A stretch of 64,000 nucleotides of DNA, taken from positions 123,512,639 to 123,576,638 of the forward strand of contig OV884009.1 in NCBI GenBank assembly GCA_930367205.1. Reading direction: 5' to 3'. Made by a program: the position numbers and the translations under genes. The DNA is from Acanthosoma haemorrhoidale. Lineage: Eukaryota > Arthropoda > Insecta > Hemiptera > Acanthosomatidae. Numbering within the stretch: position 1 is the first letter of the stretch; each line of letters begins with the position of its first letter. The notes beneath the pieces are model-generated. The model was given only the letters and a program-made list of their open reading frames with translations. It made no database searches and was not told the DNA's origin. Below are positions 34,115 to 49,009 of the stretch, piece by piece.

Positions 34115-37100
34115 GGCCAATTATTATAAGTGTTGTCCTCTATTTAATATTAGTCTGGTTTTGAACAAAATGTGTCCTACAGAACGACCGCTTTACTGCT
34201 TTTGAATATTAAGCTGATTAGTGAACTAGCTAAGGCATTTAGTATCAATGCTGTCCTGTATTTAATATTAGTCTTGGTGTGAATAAAATGTGTCCCACAG
34301 AACGACCGCTATACTGTTTATGAATATTAGGCTGGTTAGTGAACTAGCTGAGGCATTCAGTGTAAGTGGTGGCCTGTATTCAATATTAGTCTTGGTGTGA
34401 CCAAAATGTGTTCTAGAGAAGGACCGCTATACTGTTTTTTAATATTACGCTGGTTAGTGAAATAGCTAAGGCATTTAGTAATAGTGCTGTCTTGTATTTA
34501 ACATTAGTCTTGGTGTGAACAAAATGTGTCCTACAGAATCACCGCTATACTGTTTTTGAATATTAAGCTGGTTAGTGAACTAGCTGAGCATTCAGTATAA
34601 GTGCTGTCCTGTATTTAATATTAGTCTTGGTGTGAACAAAATGTGTCCTACAGTACGACCGCTGTACTATTTTTGAATATTTAGCTGGTTAGTGAACTAG
34701 CTGAGTCCAATTAGTATAAGTGTTGTCCTCTATTTAATATTAGTCTGGTTTTGAACAAAATGTGTCCCACGGAACGACCGCTATACTATTTTTTAATATA
34801 AAGCTGATTAATGAACTAGCTAAGGCATTGAGTATAAGTGCTGTCCTGTATTTAACATTAGTCTTGGTGTGAACAAAATGTGTCCTACAGAATCACCGAT
34901 ATACAGTTGTTGAATATTAAGCTGGTTAGTGAACTAGCTGAGGCATTCAGTATAAGTGCTGTCCTCTATCTAATATTAGTCTGGTTATGAACAAACTGTG
35001 TCCTACAGAACGACCGCTATACTGTTTTTGAATATTACGCTTGTTTGTGAACTAGCTGAGGCATTCCGTATAAGTGCTGTCCTCTATCTTATATTAGTCT
35101 GGTTATGAACAAGCTGTGTCCTACAGAACGACCGCTATACTGTTTTTGAATATTACGCTGGTTTGTGAACTAGCTGAGGCATTCAGTATAAGTGCTGTCC
35201 TCTATCTAATATTAGTCTGGTTATGAACAAAATGTGTCCTACAGAACGACCGCTGTACTATTTTTGAATATTTAGCTGGTTAGTGAACTAGCTGAGGCCA
35301 ATTAGTATAAGTGTTGTCCTCTATTTAATATTAGTCTGGTTTTGAACAAAATGTGTCCCACGGAACGACCGCTATACTATTTTTTAATATAAAGCTGATT
35401 AGTGAACTAGCTAAGGCATTCAGTATAAGTGCTGTCCTGTATTTAACATTAGTCTTGGTGTGAACAAAATGTGTCCTACAGAATCACCGATATACTGTTT
35501 TTTAATATTAAGCTGGTTTGTGAACTAGCTGAGGCATTAAGTATAAGTGCTGTCCTATATCTAATATTCGTCTGGTTTTGAACATAATGTGTCCTACAGA
35601 ACGACCGCTTTACTGCTTTTGAATATTAAGCTGATTAGTGAACTAGCTAAGGCATTTAATATCAATGCTGTCCTGTATTTAATATTAGTCTTGGTGTGAA
35701 TAAAATGTGTCCCACAGAACGACCGCTATACTGTTTATGAATATTAGGCTGGTTAGTGAACTAGCTGAGGCATTCAGTATAAGTGGTGGCCTGTATTCAA
35801 TATTAGTCTTGGTGTGACCAAAATGTGTTCTAGAGAAGGACCGCTATACTGTTTTTCAATATTAAGCTGGTTAGTGAAATAGCTAAGGCATTTAGTAATA
35901 GTGCTGTCTTGTATTTAACATTAGTCTTGGTGTGAACAAAATGTGTCCTACAGAATCACCGCTATACTGTTTTTGAATATTAAGCTGGTTAGTGAACTAG
36001 CTGAGCATTCAGTATAAGTGCTGTCCTGTATTTAATATTAGTCTTGGTGTGAACAAAATGTGTCCTACAGTACGACCGCTGTACTATTTTTGAATATTTA
36101 GCTGGTTAGTGAACTAGCTGAGTCCAATTAGTATAAGTGTTGTCCTCTATTTAATATTAGTCTGGTTTTGAACAAAATGTGTCCCACGGGACGACCGCTA
36201 TACTATTTTTTAATATAAAGCTGATTAATGAACTAGCTAAGGCATTGAGTATAAGTGCTGTCCTGTATTTAACATTAGTCTTGGTGTGAACAAAATGTGT
36301 CCTACAGAATCACCGATATACTGTTGTTGAATATTAAGCTGGTTAGTGAACTAGCTGAGGCATTCAGTATAAGTGCTGTCCTCTATCTAATATTAGTCTG
36401 GTTATGAACAAACTGTGTCCTACAGAACGACCGCTATACTGTTTTTGAATATTACGCTTGTTTGTGAACTAGCTGAGGCATTCAGTATAAGTGCTGTCCT
36501 CTATCTTATATTAGTCTGGTTATGAACAAGCTGTGTCCTACAGAACGACCGCTATACTGTTTTTGAATATTACGCTGGTTTGTGAACTAGCTGAGGCATT
36601 CAGTATAAGTGCTGTCCTCTATCTAATATTAGTCTGGTTATGAACAAAATGTGTCCTACAGAACGACCGCTGTACTATTTTGGAATATTTAGCTGGTTAG
36701 TGAACTAGCTGAGGCCAATTAGTATAAGTGTTGTCCTCTATTTAATATTAGTCTGGTTTTGAACAAAATGTGTCCTACAGAATCACCGATATACTGTTTT
36801 TGAATATTAAGCTGGTTAGTGAACTAGCGGAGGCATTCAGTATAAGTGCTGTCCTCTATCTAATATTAGTCTGGTTATGAACAAACTGTGTCCTACAGAA
36901 CGACCGCTATACTGTTTTTGAATATTACGCTTGTTTGTGAACTAGCTGAGGCATTCCGTATAAGTGCTGTCCTCTATCTTATATTAGTCTGGTTATGAAC
37001 AAGCTGTGTCCTACAGAACGACCGCTATACTGTTTTTGAATATTACGCTGGTTTGTGAACTAGCTGAGGCATTCAGTATAAGTGCTGTCCTATATCTAAT

Positions 37101-37185
37101 ATTCGTCTGGTTTTGAACATAATGTGTCCTACAGAACGACCGCTTTACTGCTTTTGAATATTAAGCTGATTAGTGAACTAGCTAA
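34115..37185 (+). repeat. 3.07-kb tandem repeat, copy 1 (3,071 bp, 26 monomers)
   Basis: Starts at GGCCAATTATTATAAG (34115); the same motif restarts at 37186. It contains HOR types M1 to M9 with the GTGGTGGCC, GTTTATGAATATT and GATATACAGTTG sub-variants. It includes one M3-headed monomer near 35157 that copy 2 lacks. Confidence 0.85.
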
Positions 37186-40139
37186 GGCCAATTATTATAA
37201 GTGTTGTCCTCTATTTAATATTAGTCTGGTTTTGAACAAAATGTGTCCTACAGAACGACCGCTTTACTGCTTTTGAATATTAAGCTGATTAGTGAACTAG
37301 CTAAGGCATTTAGTATCAATGCTGTCCTGTATTTAATATTAGTCTTGGTGTGAATAAAATGTGTCCCACAGAACGACCGCTATACTGTTTATGAATATTA
37401 GGCTGGTTAGTGAACTAGCTGAGGCATTCAGTATAAGTGGTGGCCTGTATTCAATATTAGTCTTGGTGTGACCAAAATGTGTTCTAGAGAAGGACCGCTA
37501 TACTGTTTTTTAATATTACGCTGGTTAGTGAAATAGCTAAGGCATTTAGTAATAGTGCTGTCTTGTATTTAACATTAGTCTTGGTGTGAACAAAATGTGT
37601 CCTACAGAATCACCGCTATACTGTTTTTGAATATTAAGCTGGTTAGTGAACTAGCTGAGCATTCAGTATAAGTGCTGTCCTGTATTTAATATTAGTCTTG
37701 GTGTGAACAAAATGTGTCCTACAGTACGACCGCTGTACTATTTTTGAATATTTAGCTGGTTAGTGAACTAGCTGAGTCCAATTAGTATAAGTGTTGTCCT
37801 CTATTTAATATTAGTCTGGTTTTGAACAAAATGTGTCCCACGGAACGACCGCTATACTATTTTTTAATATAAAGCTGATTAATGAACTAGCTAAGGCATT
37901 GAGTATAAGTGCTGTCCTGTATTTAACATTAGTCTTGGTGTGAACAAAATGTGTCCTACAGAATCACCGATATACAGTTGTTGAATATTAAGCTGGTTAG
38001 TGAACTAGCTGAGGCATTCAGTATAAGTGCTGTCCTCTATCTAATATTAGTCTGGTTATGAACAAACTGTGTCCTACAGAACGACCGCTATACTGTTTTT
38101 GAATATTACGCTTGTTTGTGAACTAGCTGAGGCATTCCGTATAAGTGCTGTCCTCTATCTTATATTAGTCTGGTTATGAACAAGCTGTGTCCTACAGAAC
38201 GACCGCTGTACTATTTTTGAATATTTAGCTGGTTAGTGAACTAGCTGAGGCCAATTAGTATAAGTGTTGTCCTCTATTTAATATTAGTCTGGTTTTGAAC
38301 AAAATGTGTCCCACGGAACGACCGCTATACTATTTTTTAATATAAAGCTGATTAGTGAACTAGCTAAGGCATTCAGTATAAGTGCTGTCCTGTATTTAAC
38401 ATTAGTCTTGGTGTGAACAAAATGTGTCCTACAGAATCACCGATATACTGTTTTTTAATATTAAGCTGGTTTGTGAACTAGCTGAGGCATTAAGTATAAG
38501 TGCTGTCCTATATCTAATATTCGTCTGGTTTTGAACATAATGTGTCCTACAGAACGACCGCTTTACTGCTTTTGAATATTAAGCTGATTAGTGAACTAGC
38601 TAAGGCATTTAGTATCAATGCTGTCCTGTATTTAATATTAGTCTTGGTGTGAATAAAATGTGTCTCACAGAACGACCGCTATACTGTTTATGAATATTAG
38701 GCTGGTTAGTGAACTAGCTGAGGCATTCAGTATAAGTGGTGGCCTGTATTCAATATTAGTCTTGGTGTGACCAAAATGTGTTCTAGAGAAGGACCGCTAT
38801 ACTGTTTTTCAATATTAAGCTGGTTAGTGAAATAGCTAAGGCATTTAGTAATAGTGCTGTCTTGTATTTAACATTAGTCTTGGTGTGAACAAAATGTGTC
38901 CTACAGAATCACCGCTATACTGTTTTTGAATATTAAGCTGGTTAGTGAACTAGCTGAGCATTCAGTATAAGTGCTGTCCTGTATTTAATATTAGTCTTGG
39001 TGTGAACAAAATGTGTCCTACAGTACGACCGCTGTACTATTTTTGAATATTTAGCTGGTTAGTGAACTAGCTGAGTCCAATTAGTATAAGTGTTGTCCTC
39101 TATTTAATATTAGTCTGGTTTTGAACAAAATGTGTCCCACGGGACGACCGCTATACTATTTTTTAATATAAAGCTGATTAATGAACTAGCTAAGGCATTG
39201 AGTATAAGTGCTGTCCTGTATTTAACATTAGTCTTGGTGTGAACAAAATGTGTCCTACAGAATCACCGATATACTGTTGTTGAATATTAAGCTGGTTAGT
39301 GAACTAGCTGAGGCATTCAGTATAAGTGCTGTCCTCTATCTAATATTAGTCTGGTTATGAACAAACTGTGTCCTACAGAACGACCGCTATACTGTTTTTG
39401 AATATTACGCTTGTTTGTGAACTAGCTGAGGCATTCAGTATAAGTGCTGTCCTCTATCTTATATTAGTCTGGTTATGAACAAGCTGTGTCCTACAGAACG
39501 ACCGCTATACTGTTTTTGAATATTACGCTGGTTTGTGAACTAGCTGAGGCATTCAGTATAAGTGCTGTCCTCTATCTAATATTAGTCTGGTTATGAACAA
39601 AATGTGTCCTACAGAACGACCGCTGTACTATTTTTGAATATTTAGCTGGTTAGTGAACTAGCTGAGGCCAATTAGTATAAGTGTTGTCCTCTATTTAATA
39701 TTAGTCTGGTTTTGAACAAAATGTGTCCTACAGAATCACCGATATACTGTTTTTGAATATTAAGCTGGTTAGTGAACTAGCGGAGGCATTCAGTATAAGT
39801 GCTGTCCTCTATCTAATATTAGTCTGGTTATGAACAAACTGTGTCCTACAGAACGACCGCTATACTGTTTTTGAATATTACGCTTGTTTGTGAACTAGCT
39901 GAGGCATTCCGTATAAGTGCTGTCCTCTATCTTATATTAGTCTGGTTATGAACAAGCTGTGTCCTACAGAACGACCGCTATACTGTTTTTGAATATTACG
40001 CTGGTTTGTGAACTAGCTGAGGCATTCAGTATAAGTGCTGTCCTATATCTAATATTCGTCTGGTTTTGAACATAATGTGTCCTACAGAACGACCGCTTTA
40101 CTGCTTTTGAATATTAAGCTGATTAGTGAACTAGCTAAG
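37186..40139 (+). repeat. 3.07-kb tandem repeat, copy 2 (one monomer shorter)
   Basis: Offset to copy 1 is 3071 up to about 38207 and 2953 afterwards (35534/38487, 36181/39134, 36828/39781). The difference is exactly 118 bp. Shared rare variants are GCATTAAGTATAAG, CCCACGGGACG and AGCGGAGGC. Confidence 0.86.
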
Positions 40140-41190
40140 GCATTTAGTATCAATGCTGTCCTGTATTTAATATTAGTCTTGGTGTGAATAAAATGTGTCC
40201 CACAGAACGACCGCTATACTGTTTTTGAATATTAGGCTGGTTAGTGAACTAGCTTAGGCATTCAGTATAAGTGGTGTCCTGTATTCAATATTAGTCTTGG
40301 TGTGACCAAATTGTGTTTTAGAGAAGGACCGCTATACTGTTTTTCAATATTAAGCTGGTTAGTGAAATAGCTAAGGCATTTAGTAATAGTGCTGTCTTGT
40401 ATTTAACATTAGTCTTGGTGTGAACAAAATGTGTCCTACAGAATCACCGCTATACTGTTTTTGAATATTAAGCTGGTTAGTGAACTAGCTGAGGCATTCA
40501 GTATAAGTGGTGGCCTGTATTCAATATTAGTCTTGGTGTGACCTAAATGTGTTCTAGAGAAGGACCGCTATACTGTTTTTCAATATTAAGCTGGTTAGTG
40601 AAATAGCTAAGGCATTTAGTAATATTGCTGTCTTGTATTTAACATTAGTCTTGGTGTGAACAAAATGTGTCCTACAGAATCACCGCTATACTGTTTTTGA
40701 ATATTAAGCTGGTTAGTGAACTAGCTGAGCATTCAGTATAAGTGCTGTCCTGTATATAATATTAGTCTTGGTGTGAACAAAATGTGTCCTACAGTACGAC
40801 CGCTGTACTATTTTTAAATATTTAGCTGGTTAGTGAACTAGCTGAGGCATTCAGTATAAGTGCTGTCCTCTATCTAATATTAGTCTGGTTTTGAACAAAA
40901 CGAGTCCCACGGAACGACCGCTATACTATTTTTTAATATAAAGCTGAATAATAAACTAGCTAAGGCATTGAGTATAAGTGCTGTCCTGTATTTAACATTA
41001 GTCTTGGTGTGAACAAAATGTGTCCTACAGAATCACCGATATACTGTTTTTGAATATTTAGCTGGTTAGTGAACTAGCTGAGGCCAATTAGTATAAGTGT
41101 TGTCCTCTATTTAATATTAGTCTGGTTTTGAACAAAATGTGTCCTACAGAATCACCGATATACTGTTTTTGAATATTAAGCTGGTTAGTG
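39420..41190 (+). repeat. 1.77-kb tandem repeat, copy 1 (15 monomers, 1,771 bp)
   Basis: AGCGGAGGC at 39780 recurs at 41551, and AGCTTAGGC at 40251 recurs at 42022, both at offset 1771. It contains a GCTGAATAATAAAC monomer and a duplicated M5-M6 pair. Its left part overlaps copy 2 of the 3.07-kb repeat, so this duplication came after or reused that segment. Confidence 0.84.
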
Positions 41191-42961
41191 AACTAGCTGA
41201 GGCATTCAGTATAAGTGCTGTCCTCTATCTTATATTAGTCTGGTTATGAACAAGCTGTGTCCTACAGAACGACCGCTATACTGTTTTTGAATATTACGCT
41301 GGTTTGTGAACTAGCTGAGGCATTCAGTATAAGTGCTGTCCTCTATCTAATATTAGTCTGGTTATGAACAAAATGTGTCCTACAGAACGACCGCTGTACT
41401 ATTTTTGAATATTTAGCTGGTTAGTGAACTAGCTGAGGCCAATTAGTATAAGTGTTGTCCTCTATTTAATATTAGTCTGGTTTTGAACAAAATGTGTCCT
41501 ACAGAATCACCGATATACTGTTTTTGAATATTAAGCTGGTTAGTGAACTAGCGGAGGCATTCAGTATAAGTGCTGTCCTCTATCTAATATTAGTCTGGTT
41601 ATGAACAAACTGTGTCCTACAGAACGACCGCTATACTGTTTTTGAATATTACGCTTGTTTGTGAACTAGCTGAGGCATTCCGTATAAGTGCTGTCCTCTA
41701 TCTTATATTAGTCTGGTTATGAACAAGCTGTGTCCTACAGAACGACCGCTATACTGTTTTTGAATATTACGCTGGTTTGTGAACTAGCTGAGGCATTCAG
41801 TATAAGTGCTGTCCTATATCTAATATTCGTCTGGTTTTGAACATAATGTGTCCTACAGAACGACCGCTTTACTGCTTTTGAATATTAAGCTGATTAGTGA
41901 ACTAGCTAAGGCATTTAGTATCAATGCTGTCCTGTATTTAATATTAGTCTTGGTGTGAATAAAATGTGTCCCACAGAACGACCGCTATACTGTTTTTGAA
42001 TATTAGGCTGGTTAGTGAACTAGCTTAGGCATTCAGTATAAGTGGTGTCCTGTATTCAATATTAGTCTTGGTGTGACCAAATTGTGTTTTAGAGAAGGAC
42101 CGCTATACTGTTTTTCAATATTAAGCTGGTTAGTGAAATAGCTAAGGCATTTAGTAATAGTGCTGTCTTGTATTTAACATTAGTCTTGGTGTGAACAAAA
42201 TGTGTCCTACAGAATCACCGCTATACTGTTTTTGAATATTAAGCTGGTTAGTGAACTAGCTGAGGCATTCAGTATAAGTGGTGGCCTGTATTCAATATTA
42301 GTCTTGGTGTGACCTAAATGTGTTCTAGAGAAGGACCGCTATACTGTTTTTCAATATTAAGCTGGTTAGTGAAATAGCTAAGGCATTTAGTAATATTGCT
42401 GTCTTGTATTTAACATTAGTCTTGGTGTGAACAAAATGTGTCCTACAGAATCACCGCTATACTGTTTTTGAATATTAAGCTGGTTAGTGAACTAGCTGAG
42501 CATTCAGTATAAGTGCTGTCCTGTATTTAATATTAGTCTTGGTGTGAACAAAATGTGTCCTACAGTACGACCGCTGTACTATTTTTAAATATTTAGCTGG
42601 TTAGTGAACTAGCTGAGGCATTCAGTATAAGTGCTGTCCTCTATCTAATATTAGTCTGGTTTTGAACAAAACGAGTCCCACGGAACGACCGCTATACTAT
42701 TTTTTAATATAAAGCTGAATAATAAACTAGCTAAGGCATTGAGTATAAGTGCTGTCCTGTATTTAACATTAGTCTTGGTGTGAACAAAATGTGTCCTACA
42801 GAATCACCGATATACTGTTTTTGAATATTTAGCTGGTTAGTGAACTAGCTGAGGCCAATTAGTATAAGTGTTGTCCTCTATTTAATATTAGTCTGGTTTT
42901 GAACAAAATGTGTCCTACAGAATCACCGATATACTGTTTTTGAATATTAAGCTGGTTAGTG
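41191..42961 (+). repeat. 1.77-kb tandem repeat, copy 2
   Basis: Second copy at offset 1771. It ends where 42996 onward reads CTATCTAATATT against CTATCTTATATT at the start of copy 2. Differences are few; for example, copy 1 has GTATATAATATT near 40753 and this copy has GTATTTAATATT. Confidence 0.84.
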
Positions 42962-45900
42962 AACTAGCTGAGGCATTCAGTATAAGTGCTGTCCTCTATC
43001 TAATATTAGTCTGGTTATGAACAAACTGTGTCCTACAGAACGACCGCTATACTGTTTTTGAATATTACGCTTGTTTGTGAACTAGCTGAGGCATTCCGTA
43101 TAAGTGCTGTCCTCTATCTTATATTAGTGTGGTTATGAACAAGCTGTGTCCTACAGAACGACCGCTATACTGTTTTTGAATATTACGCTGGTTTGTGAAC
43201 TAGCTGAGGCATTCAGTATAAGTGCTGTCCTATATCTAATATTCGTCTGGTTTTGAACATAATGTGTCCTAAAGAACGACCGCTTTACTGCTTTTGAATA
43301 TTAAGCTGATTAGTGAACTAGCTAATGCATTTAGTATCAATGCTGCCCTGTATTTAATATTAGTCTTGGTGTGAATAAAATGTGTCCCACAGAACGACCG
43401 CTATACTGTTTTTTAATATTAGGCTGGTTAGTGAACTAGCTTAGGCATTCAGTATAAGTGCTGTCTTGTATTTAACATTAGTCTTGGTGTGAACAAAATG
43501 TGTCCTACAGAATCACCGCTATACTGTTTTTGAATATTAAGCTGGTTAGTGAACTAGCTGAGCATTCCGTATAAGTGCTGTCCTGTATTTAATATTAGTC
43601 TTGGTGTGAACAAAATGTGTCCTACAGTACGACCGCTGTACTATTTTTGAATATTTAGCTGGTTAGTGAACTAGCTGAGGCATTCAGTATAAGTGCTGTC
43701 CTCTATCTAATATTAGGCTGGTTTTGAACAAACTGTGTCCTACAGAACGACCGCTATACTGTTTTTGAATATTACGCTTGTTTGTGAACTAGCTGAGGCA
43801 TTCAGTATAAGTGCTGTCCTGTATTTAATATTAGTCTTGGTGTGAACAAAATGTGTCCTACAGTACGACCGCTGTACTATTTTTGAATATTAAGCTGGTT
43901 AGTGAACTAGCTGAGGCATTCAGTATAAGTGCTGTCCTCTGTCTAATATTAGTCTGGTTATGAACAAACTGTGTCCTACAGAACGACCGCTATACTGTTT
44001 TTGAATATTACGCTTGTTTGTGAACTAGCTGAGTCCAATTAGTATAAGTGTAGTCCTCTATTTAATATTAGTCTGGTTTTGAACAATATGTGTCCCACGG
44101 AACGACCGCTATACTATTTTTTTAATATAAAGCTGATTAATGAACTAGCTAAGGCATTGAGTATAAGTGCTGTCCTGTATTTAACATTAGTCTTGGTGTG
44201 AATAAAATGTGTCCCACAGAACGACCGCTATACTGTTTATGAATATTAGGCTGGTTAGTGAACTAGCTGAGGCATTCAGTATAAGTGGTGGCCTGTATTC
44301 AATATTAGTCTTGGTGTGACCTAAATGTGTTCTAGAGAAGGACCGCTATACTGTTTTTCAATATTAAGCTGGTTAGTGAAATAGCTAAGGCATTTAGTAA
44401 TATTGCTGTCTTGTATTTAACATTAGTCTTGGTGTGAACAAAATGTGTCCTACAGAATCACCGCTATACTGTTTTTGAATATTAAGCTGGTTAGTGAACT
44501 AGCTGAGCATTCAGTATAAGTGCTGTCCTGTATTTAATATTAGTCTTGGTGTGAACAAAATGTGTCCTACAGTACGACCGCTGTACTATTTTTGAATATT
44601 TAGCTGGTTAGTGAACTAGCTAAGGCATTCAGTATATGTGCTGTCCTCTATCTAATATTAGTCTGGTTTTGAACAAAACGAGTCCCACGGAACGACCGCT
44701 ATACTATTTTTTAATATAAAGCTGAATAATAAACTAGCTAAGGCATTGAGTATAAGTGCTGTCCTGTATTTAACATTAGTCTTGGTGTGAACAAAATGTG
44801 TCCTACAGAATCACCGATATACTGTTTTTGAATATTTAGCTGGTTAGTGAACTAGCTGAGGCATTCAGTATAAGTGCTGTCCTCTATCTAATATTAGTCT
44901 GGTTATGAACAAACTGTGTCCTACAGAACGACCGCTATACTGTTTTTGAATATTACGCTTGTTTGTGAACTAGCTGAGGCATTCCGTATAAGTGCTGTCC
45001 TCTATCTTATATTAGTCTGGTTATGAACAAGCTGTGTCCTACAGATCGACCGCTATACTGTTTTTGAATATTACGCTGGTTTGTGAACTAGCTGAGGAAT
45101 TCAGTATAAGTGCTGTCCTCTATCTAATATTAGTCTGGTTATGAACAAAATGTGTCCTACAGAACGACCGCTGTACTATTTTTGAATATTTAGCTGGTTA
45201 GTGAACTAGCTGAGGCCAATTAGTATAAGTGTTGTCCTCTATTTAATATTAGTCTGGTTTTGAACAAAATGTGTCCTACAGAATCACCGATATACTGTTT
45301 TTGAATATTAAGCTGGTTAGTGAACTAGCTGAGGCATTCAGTATAAGTGCTGTCCTCTATCTAATATTAGTCTGGTTATGAACAAACTGTGTCCTACAGA
45401 ACGACCGCTATACGTGTTTTTGAATATTACGCTTGTTTGTGAACTAGCTGAGGCATTCCGTATAAGTGCTGTCCTCTATCTTATATTAGTCTGGTTATGA
45501 ACAAGCTGTGTCCTACAGAACGACCGCTATACTGTTTTTGAATATTACGCTGGTTTGTGAACTAGCTGAGGCATTCAGTATAAGTGCTGTCCTATATCTA
45601 ATATTCGTCTGGTTTTGAACATAATGTGTCCTACAGAACGACCGCTTTACTGCTTTTGAATATTAAGCTGATTAGTGAACTAGCTAAGGCATTTAGTATC
45701 AATACTGTCCTGTATTTAATATTAGTCTTGGTGTGAATAAAATGTGTCCCACAGAACGACCGCTATACTGTTTTTGAATATTAGGCTGGTTAGTGAACTA
45801 GCTTAGGCATTCAGTATAAGTGGTGTCCTGTATTCAATATTAGTCTTGGTGTGACCAAATTGTGTTTTAGAGAAGGACTGCTATACTGTTTTTCAATATT

Positions 45901-47835
45901 AAGCTGGTTAGTGAAATAGCTAAGGCATTTAGTAATAGTGCTGTCTTGTATTTAACATTAGTCTTGGTGTGAACAAAATGTGTCCTACAGAATCACCGCT
46001 ATACTGTTTTTGAATATTAAGCTGGTTAGTGAACTAGCTGAGCATTCCGTATAAGTGCTGTCCTGTATTTAATATTAGTCTTGGTGTGAACAAAATGTGT
46101 CCTACAGTACGACCGCTGTACTATTTTTGAATATTTAGCTGGTTAGTGAACTAGCTGAGGCATTCAGTATAAGTGCTGTCCTCTATCTAATATTAGGCTG
46201 GTTTTGAACAAACTGTGTCCTACAGAACGACCGCTATACTGTTTTTGAATATTAAGCTGATTAGTGAACTAGCTAAGGCATTTAGTATCAATGCTGTCCT
46301 GTATTTAATATTAGACTTGGTGTGAATAAAATGTGTCCCACAGAACGACCGCTATACTTTTTTTGAATATTGAGCTAGTTAGTGAACTAGCTGAGGCATT
46401 CAGTAAAAGTTCTGTCCTCTATCTAATATTAGTCTGGTTATAAACAAACTGTGTCCTACAGAAAAACCGCTATACTGTTTTTGAATATTACGCTTGTTTG
46501 TGAACTAGCTGAGGCATTCAGTATAAGTGCTGTCCTCTATCTAATATTAGTCTGGTTATGAACAAACTGTGTCCTACAGAACGACCGCTATACTGTTTTT
46601 GAATATTAAGCTTGTTTGTGAACTAGCTGAGGCATTCAGTATAAGTGTTGTCTTCTATTTAATATTAGTCTGGTTTTGAACAAAATGTGTCATACAGAAC
46701 GACCGCTATACTATTTTTTAATATAAAGCTGATTAGTGAACTAGCTAAGGCAATCAGTAAAAGTGTTGTCCTCTATTTAATATTAGTCTTGGTGTGAACA
46801 AAATGTGACCCACAGAACGACCGCTATACTGTTTTTGAATATTAAGCTAGTCAGTGAACTAGCTGAGGCATTCAGTAAAAGTGTTGTCCTCTATTTAATA
46901 TTAGTCTGGTTATAAACAAACTGTGTCCTACAGAACGACCGCTATACTGTTTTTGAATATTACGCTGGTTTGTGAACTAGCTGAGGCATTCAGTATAAGT
47001 GCTGTCCTATATCTAATATTCCTCTGGTTTTGAACATAATGTGTCCTACAGAACGACCGCTTTACTGCTTTTGAATATTAAGCTGATTAGTGAACTAGCT
47101 AAGGCATTTAGTATCAATGCTGTCCTGTATTTAATATTAGTCTTGGTGTGAATAAAATGTGTCCCACAGAACGACCGCTATACTGTTTTTGAATATTAGG
47201 CTGGTTAGTGAACTAGCTGAGGCATTCAGTATAAGTGGTGTCCTGTATTCAATATTAGTCTTGGTGTGACCAAAATGTGTTCTAGAGAAGGACCGCTATA
47301 CTGTTTTTGAATATTAAGCTGGTTAGTGAACTAGCTGAGGCATTCAGTATAAGTGCTGTCCTCTATCTAATATTAGTCTGGTTATGAACAAACTGTGTCC
47401 TACAGAACGACCGCTATACTGTTTTTGAATATTAAGCTAGTTAGTGAACTAGCTGAGGCATTCAGTAAAAGTGTTGTCCTCTATTTAATATTAGTCTGGT
47501 TATAAACAAACTGTGTCCTACAGAACGACCGCTATACTGTTTTTGAATATTACGCTGGTTTGTGAACTAGCTGAGGCATTCAGTATAAGTGCTGTCCTAT
47601 ATCTAATATTCGTCTGGTTTTGAACATAATGTGTCCTACAGAACGACCGCTTTACTGCTTTTGAATATTAAGCTGATTAGTGAACTAGCTAAGGCATTTA
47701 GTATCAATGCTGTCCTGTATTTAATATTAGTCTTGGTGTGAATAAAATGTGTCCTACAGAATCACCGCTATACTGTTTTTGAATATTAAGCTGGTTAGTG
47801 AACTAGCTGAGCATTCAGTATAAGTGCTGTCCTTT
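41345..47835 (+). repeat. 6.49-kb block, copy 1 (55 monomers plus 1 base)
   Basis: Anchors match copy 2 at offset 6491 (42022/48513, 43126/49617), then at 7907 (43941/51848, 45411/53318), then at 10503 (47041/57544). The two increments are 1416 and 2596, exactly the sizes of two internal tandem duplications in copy 2. Markers: TATACGTGTTTTT (45411), TTAGTGTGG (43126), CCTAAAGAACG (43268), GAGGAATTCAG (45105) and a seven-T run at about 44120. Confidence 0.88.
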
Positions 47836-49009
47836 ATCTAATATTAGTCTGGTTATGAACAAAATGTGTCCTACAGAACGACCGCTGTACTATTTTTGAA
47901 TATTTAGCTGGTTAGTGAACTAGCTGAGGCCAATTAGTATAAGTGTTGTCCTCTATTTAATATTAGTCTGGTTTTGAACAAAATGTGTCCTACAGAATCA
48001 CCGATATACTGTTTTTGAATATTAAGCTGGTTAGTGAACTAGCGGAGGCATTCAGTATAAGTGCTGTCCTCTATCTAATATTAGTCTGGTTATGAACAAA
48101 CTGTGTCCTACAGAACGACCGCTATACTGTTTTTGAATATTACGCTTGTTTGTGAACTAGCTGAGGCATTCCGTATAAGTGCTGTCCTCTATCTTATATT
48201 AGTCTGGTTATGAACAAGCTGTGTCCTACAGAACGACCGCTATACTGTTTTTGAATATTACGCTGGTTTGTGAACTAGCTGAGGCATTCAGTATAAGTGC
48301 TGTCCTATATCTAATATTCGTCTGGTTTTGAACATAATGTGTCCTACAGAACGACCGCTTTACTGCTTTTGAATATTAAGCTGATTAGTGAACTAGCTAA
48401 GGCATTTAGTATCAATGCTGTCCTGTATTTAATATTAGTCTTGGTGTGAATAAAATGTGTCCCACAGAACGACCGCTATACTGTTTTTGAATATTAGGCT
48501 GGTTAGTGAACTAGCTTAGGCATTCAGTATAAGTGGTGTCCTGTATTCAATATTAGTCTTGGTGTGACCAAATTGTGTTTTAGAGAAGGACCGCTATACT
48601 GTTTTTCAATATTAAGCTGGTTAGTGAAATAGCTAAGGCATTTAGTAATAGTGCTGTCTTGTATTTAACATTAGTCTTGGTGTGAACAAAATGTGTCCTA
48701 CAGAATCACCGCTATACTGTTTTTGAATATTAAGCTGGTTAGTGAACTAGCTGAGGCATTCAGTATAAGTGGTGGCCTGTATTCAATATTAGTCTTGGTG
48801 TGACCTAAATGTGTTCTAGAGAAGGACCGCTATACTGTTTTTCAATATTAAGCTGGTTAGTGAAATAGCTAAGGCATTTAGTAATATTGCTGTCTTGTAT
48901 TTAACATTAGTCTTGGTGTGAACAAAATGTGTCCTACAGAATCACCGCTATACTGTTTTTGAATATTAAGCTGGTTAGTGAACTAGCTGAGCATTCAGTA
49001 TAAGTGCTG

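Noticed and set aside
45095..45115. EcoRI-type GAATTC site as a functional feature
   Set aside because: It is a single-base change (GAGGAATTCAG for GAGGCATTCAG) copied to 53003 and 55600 by the block duplications. It is useful only as a lineage marker.
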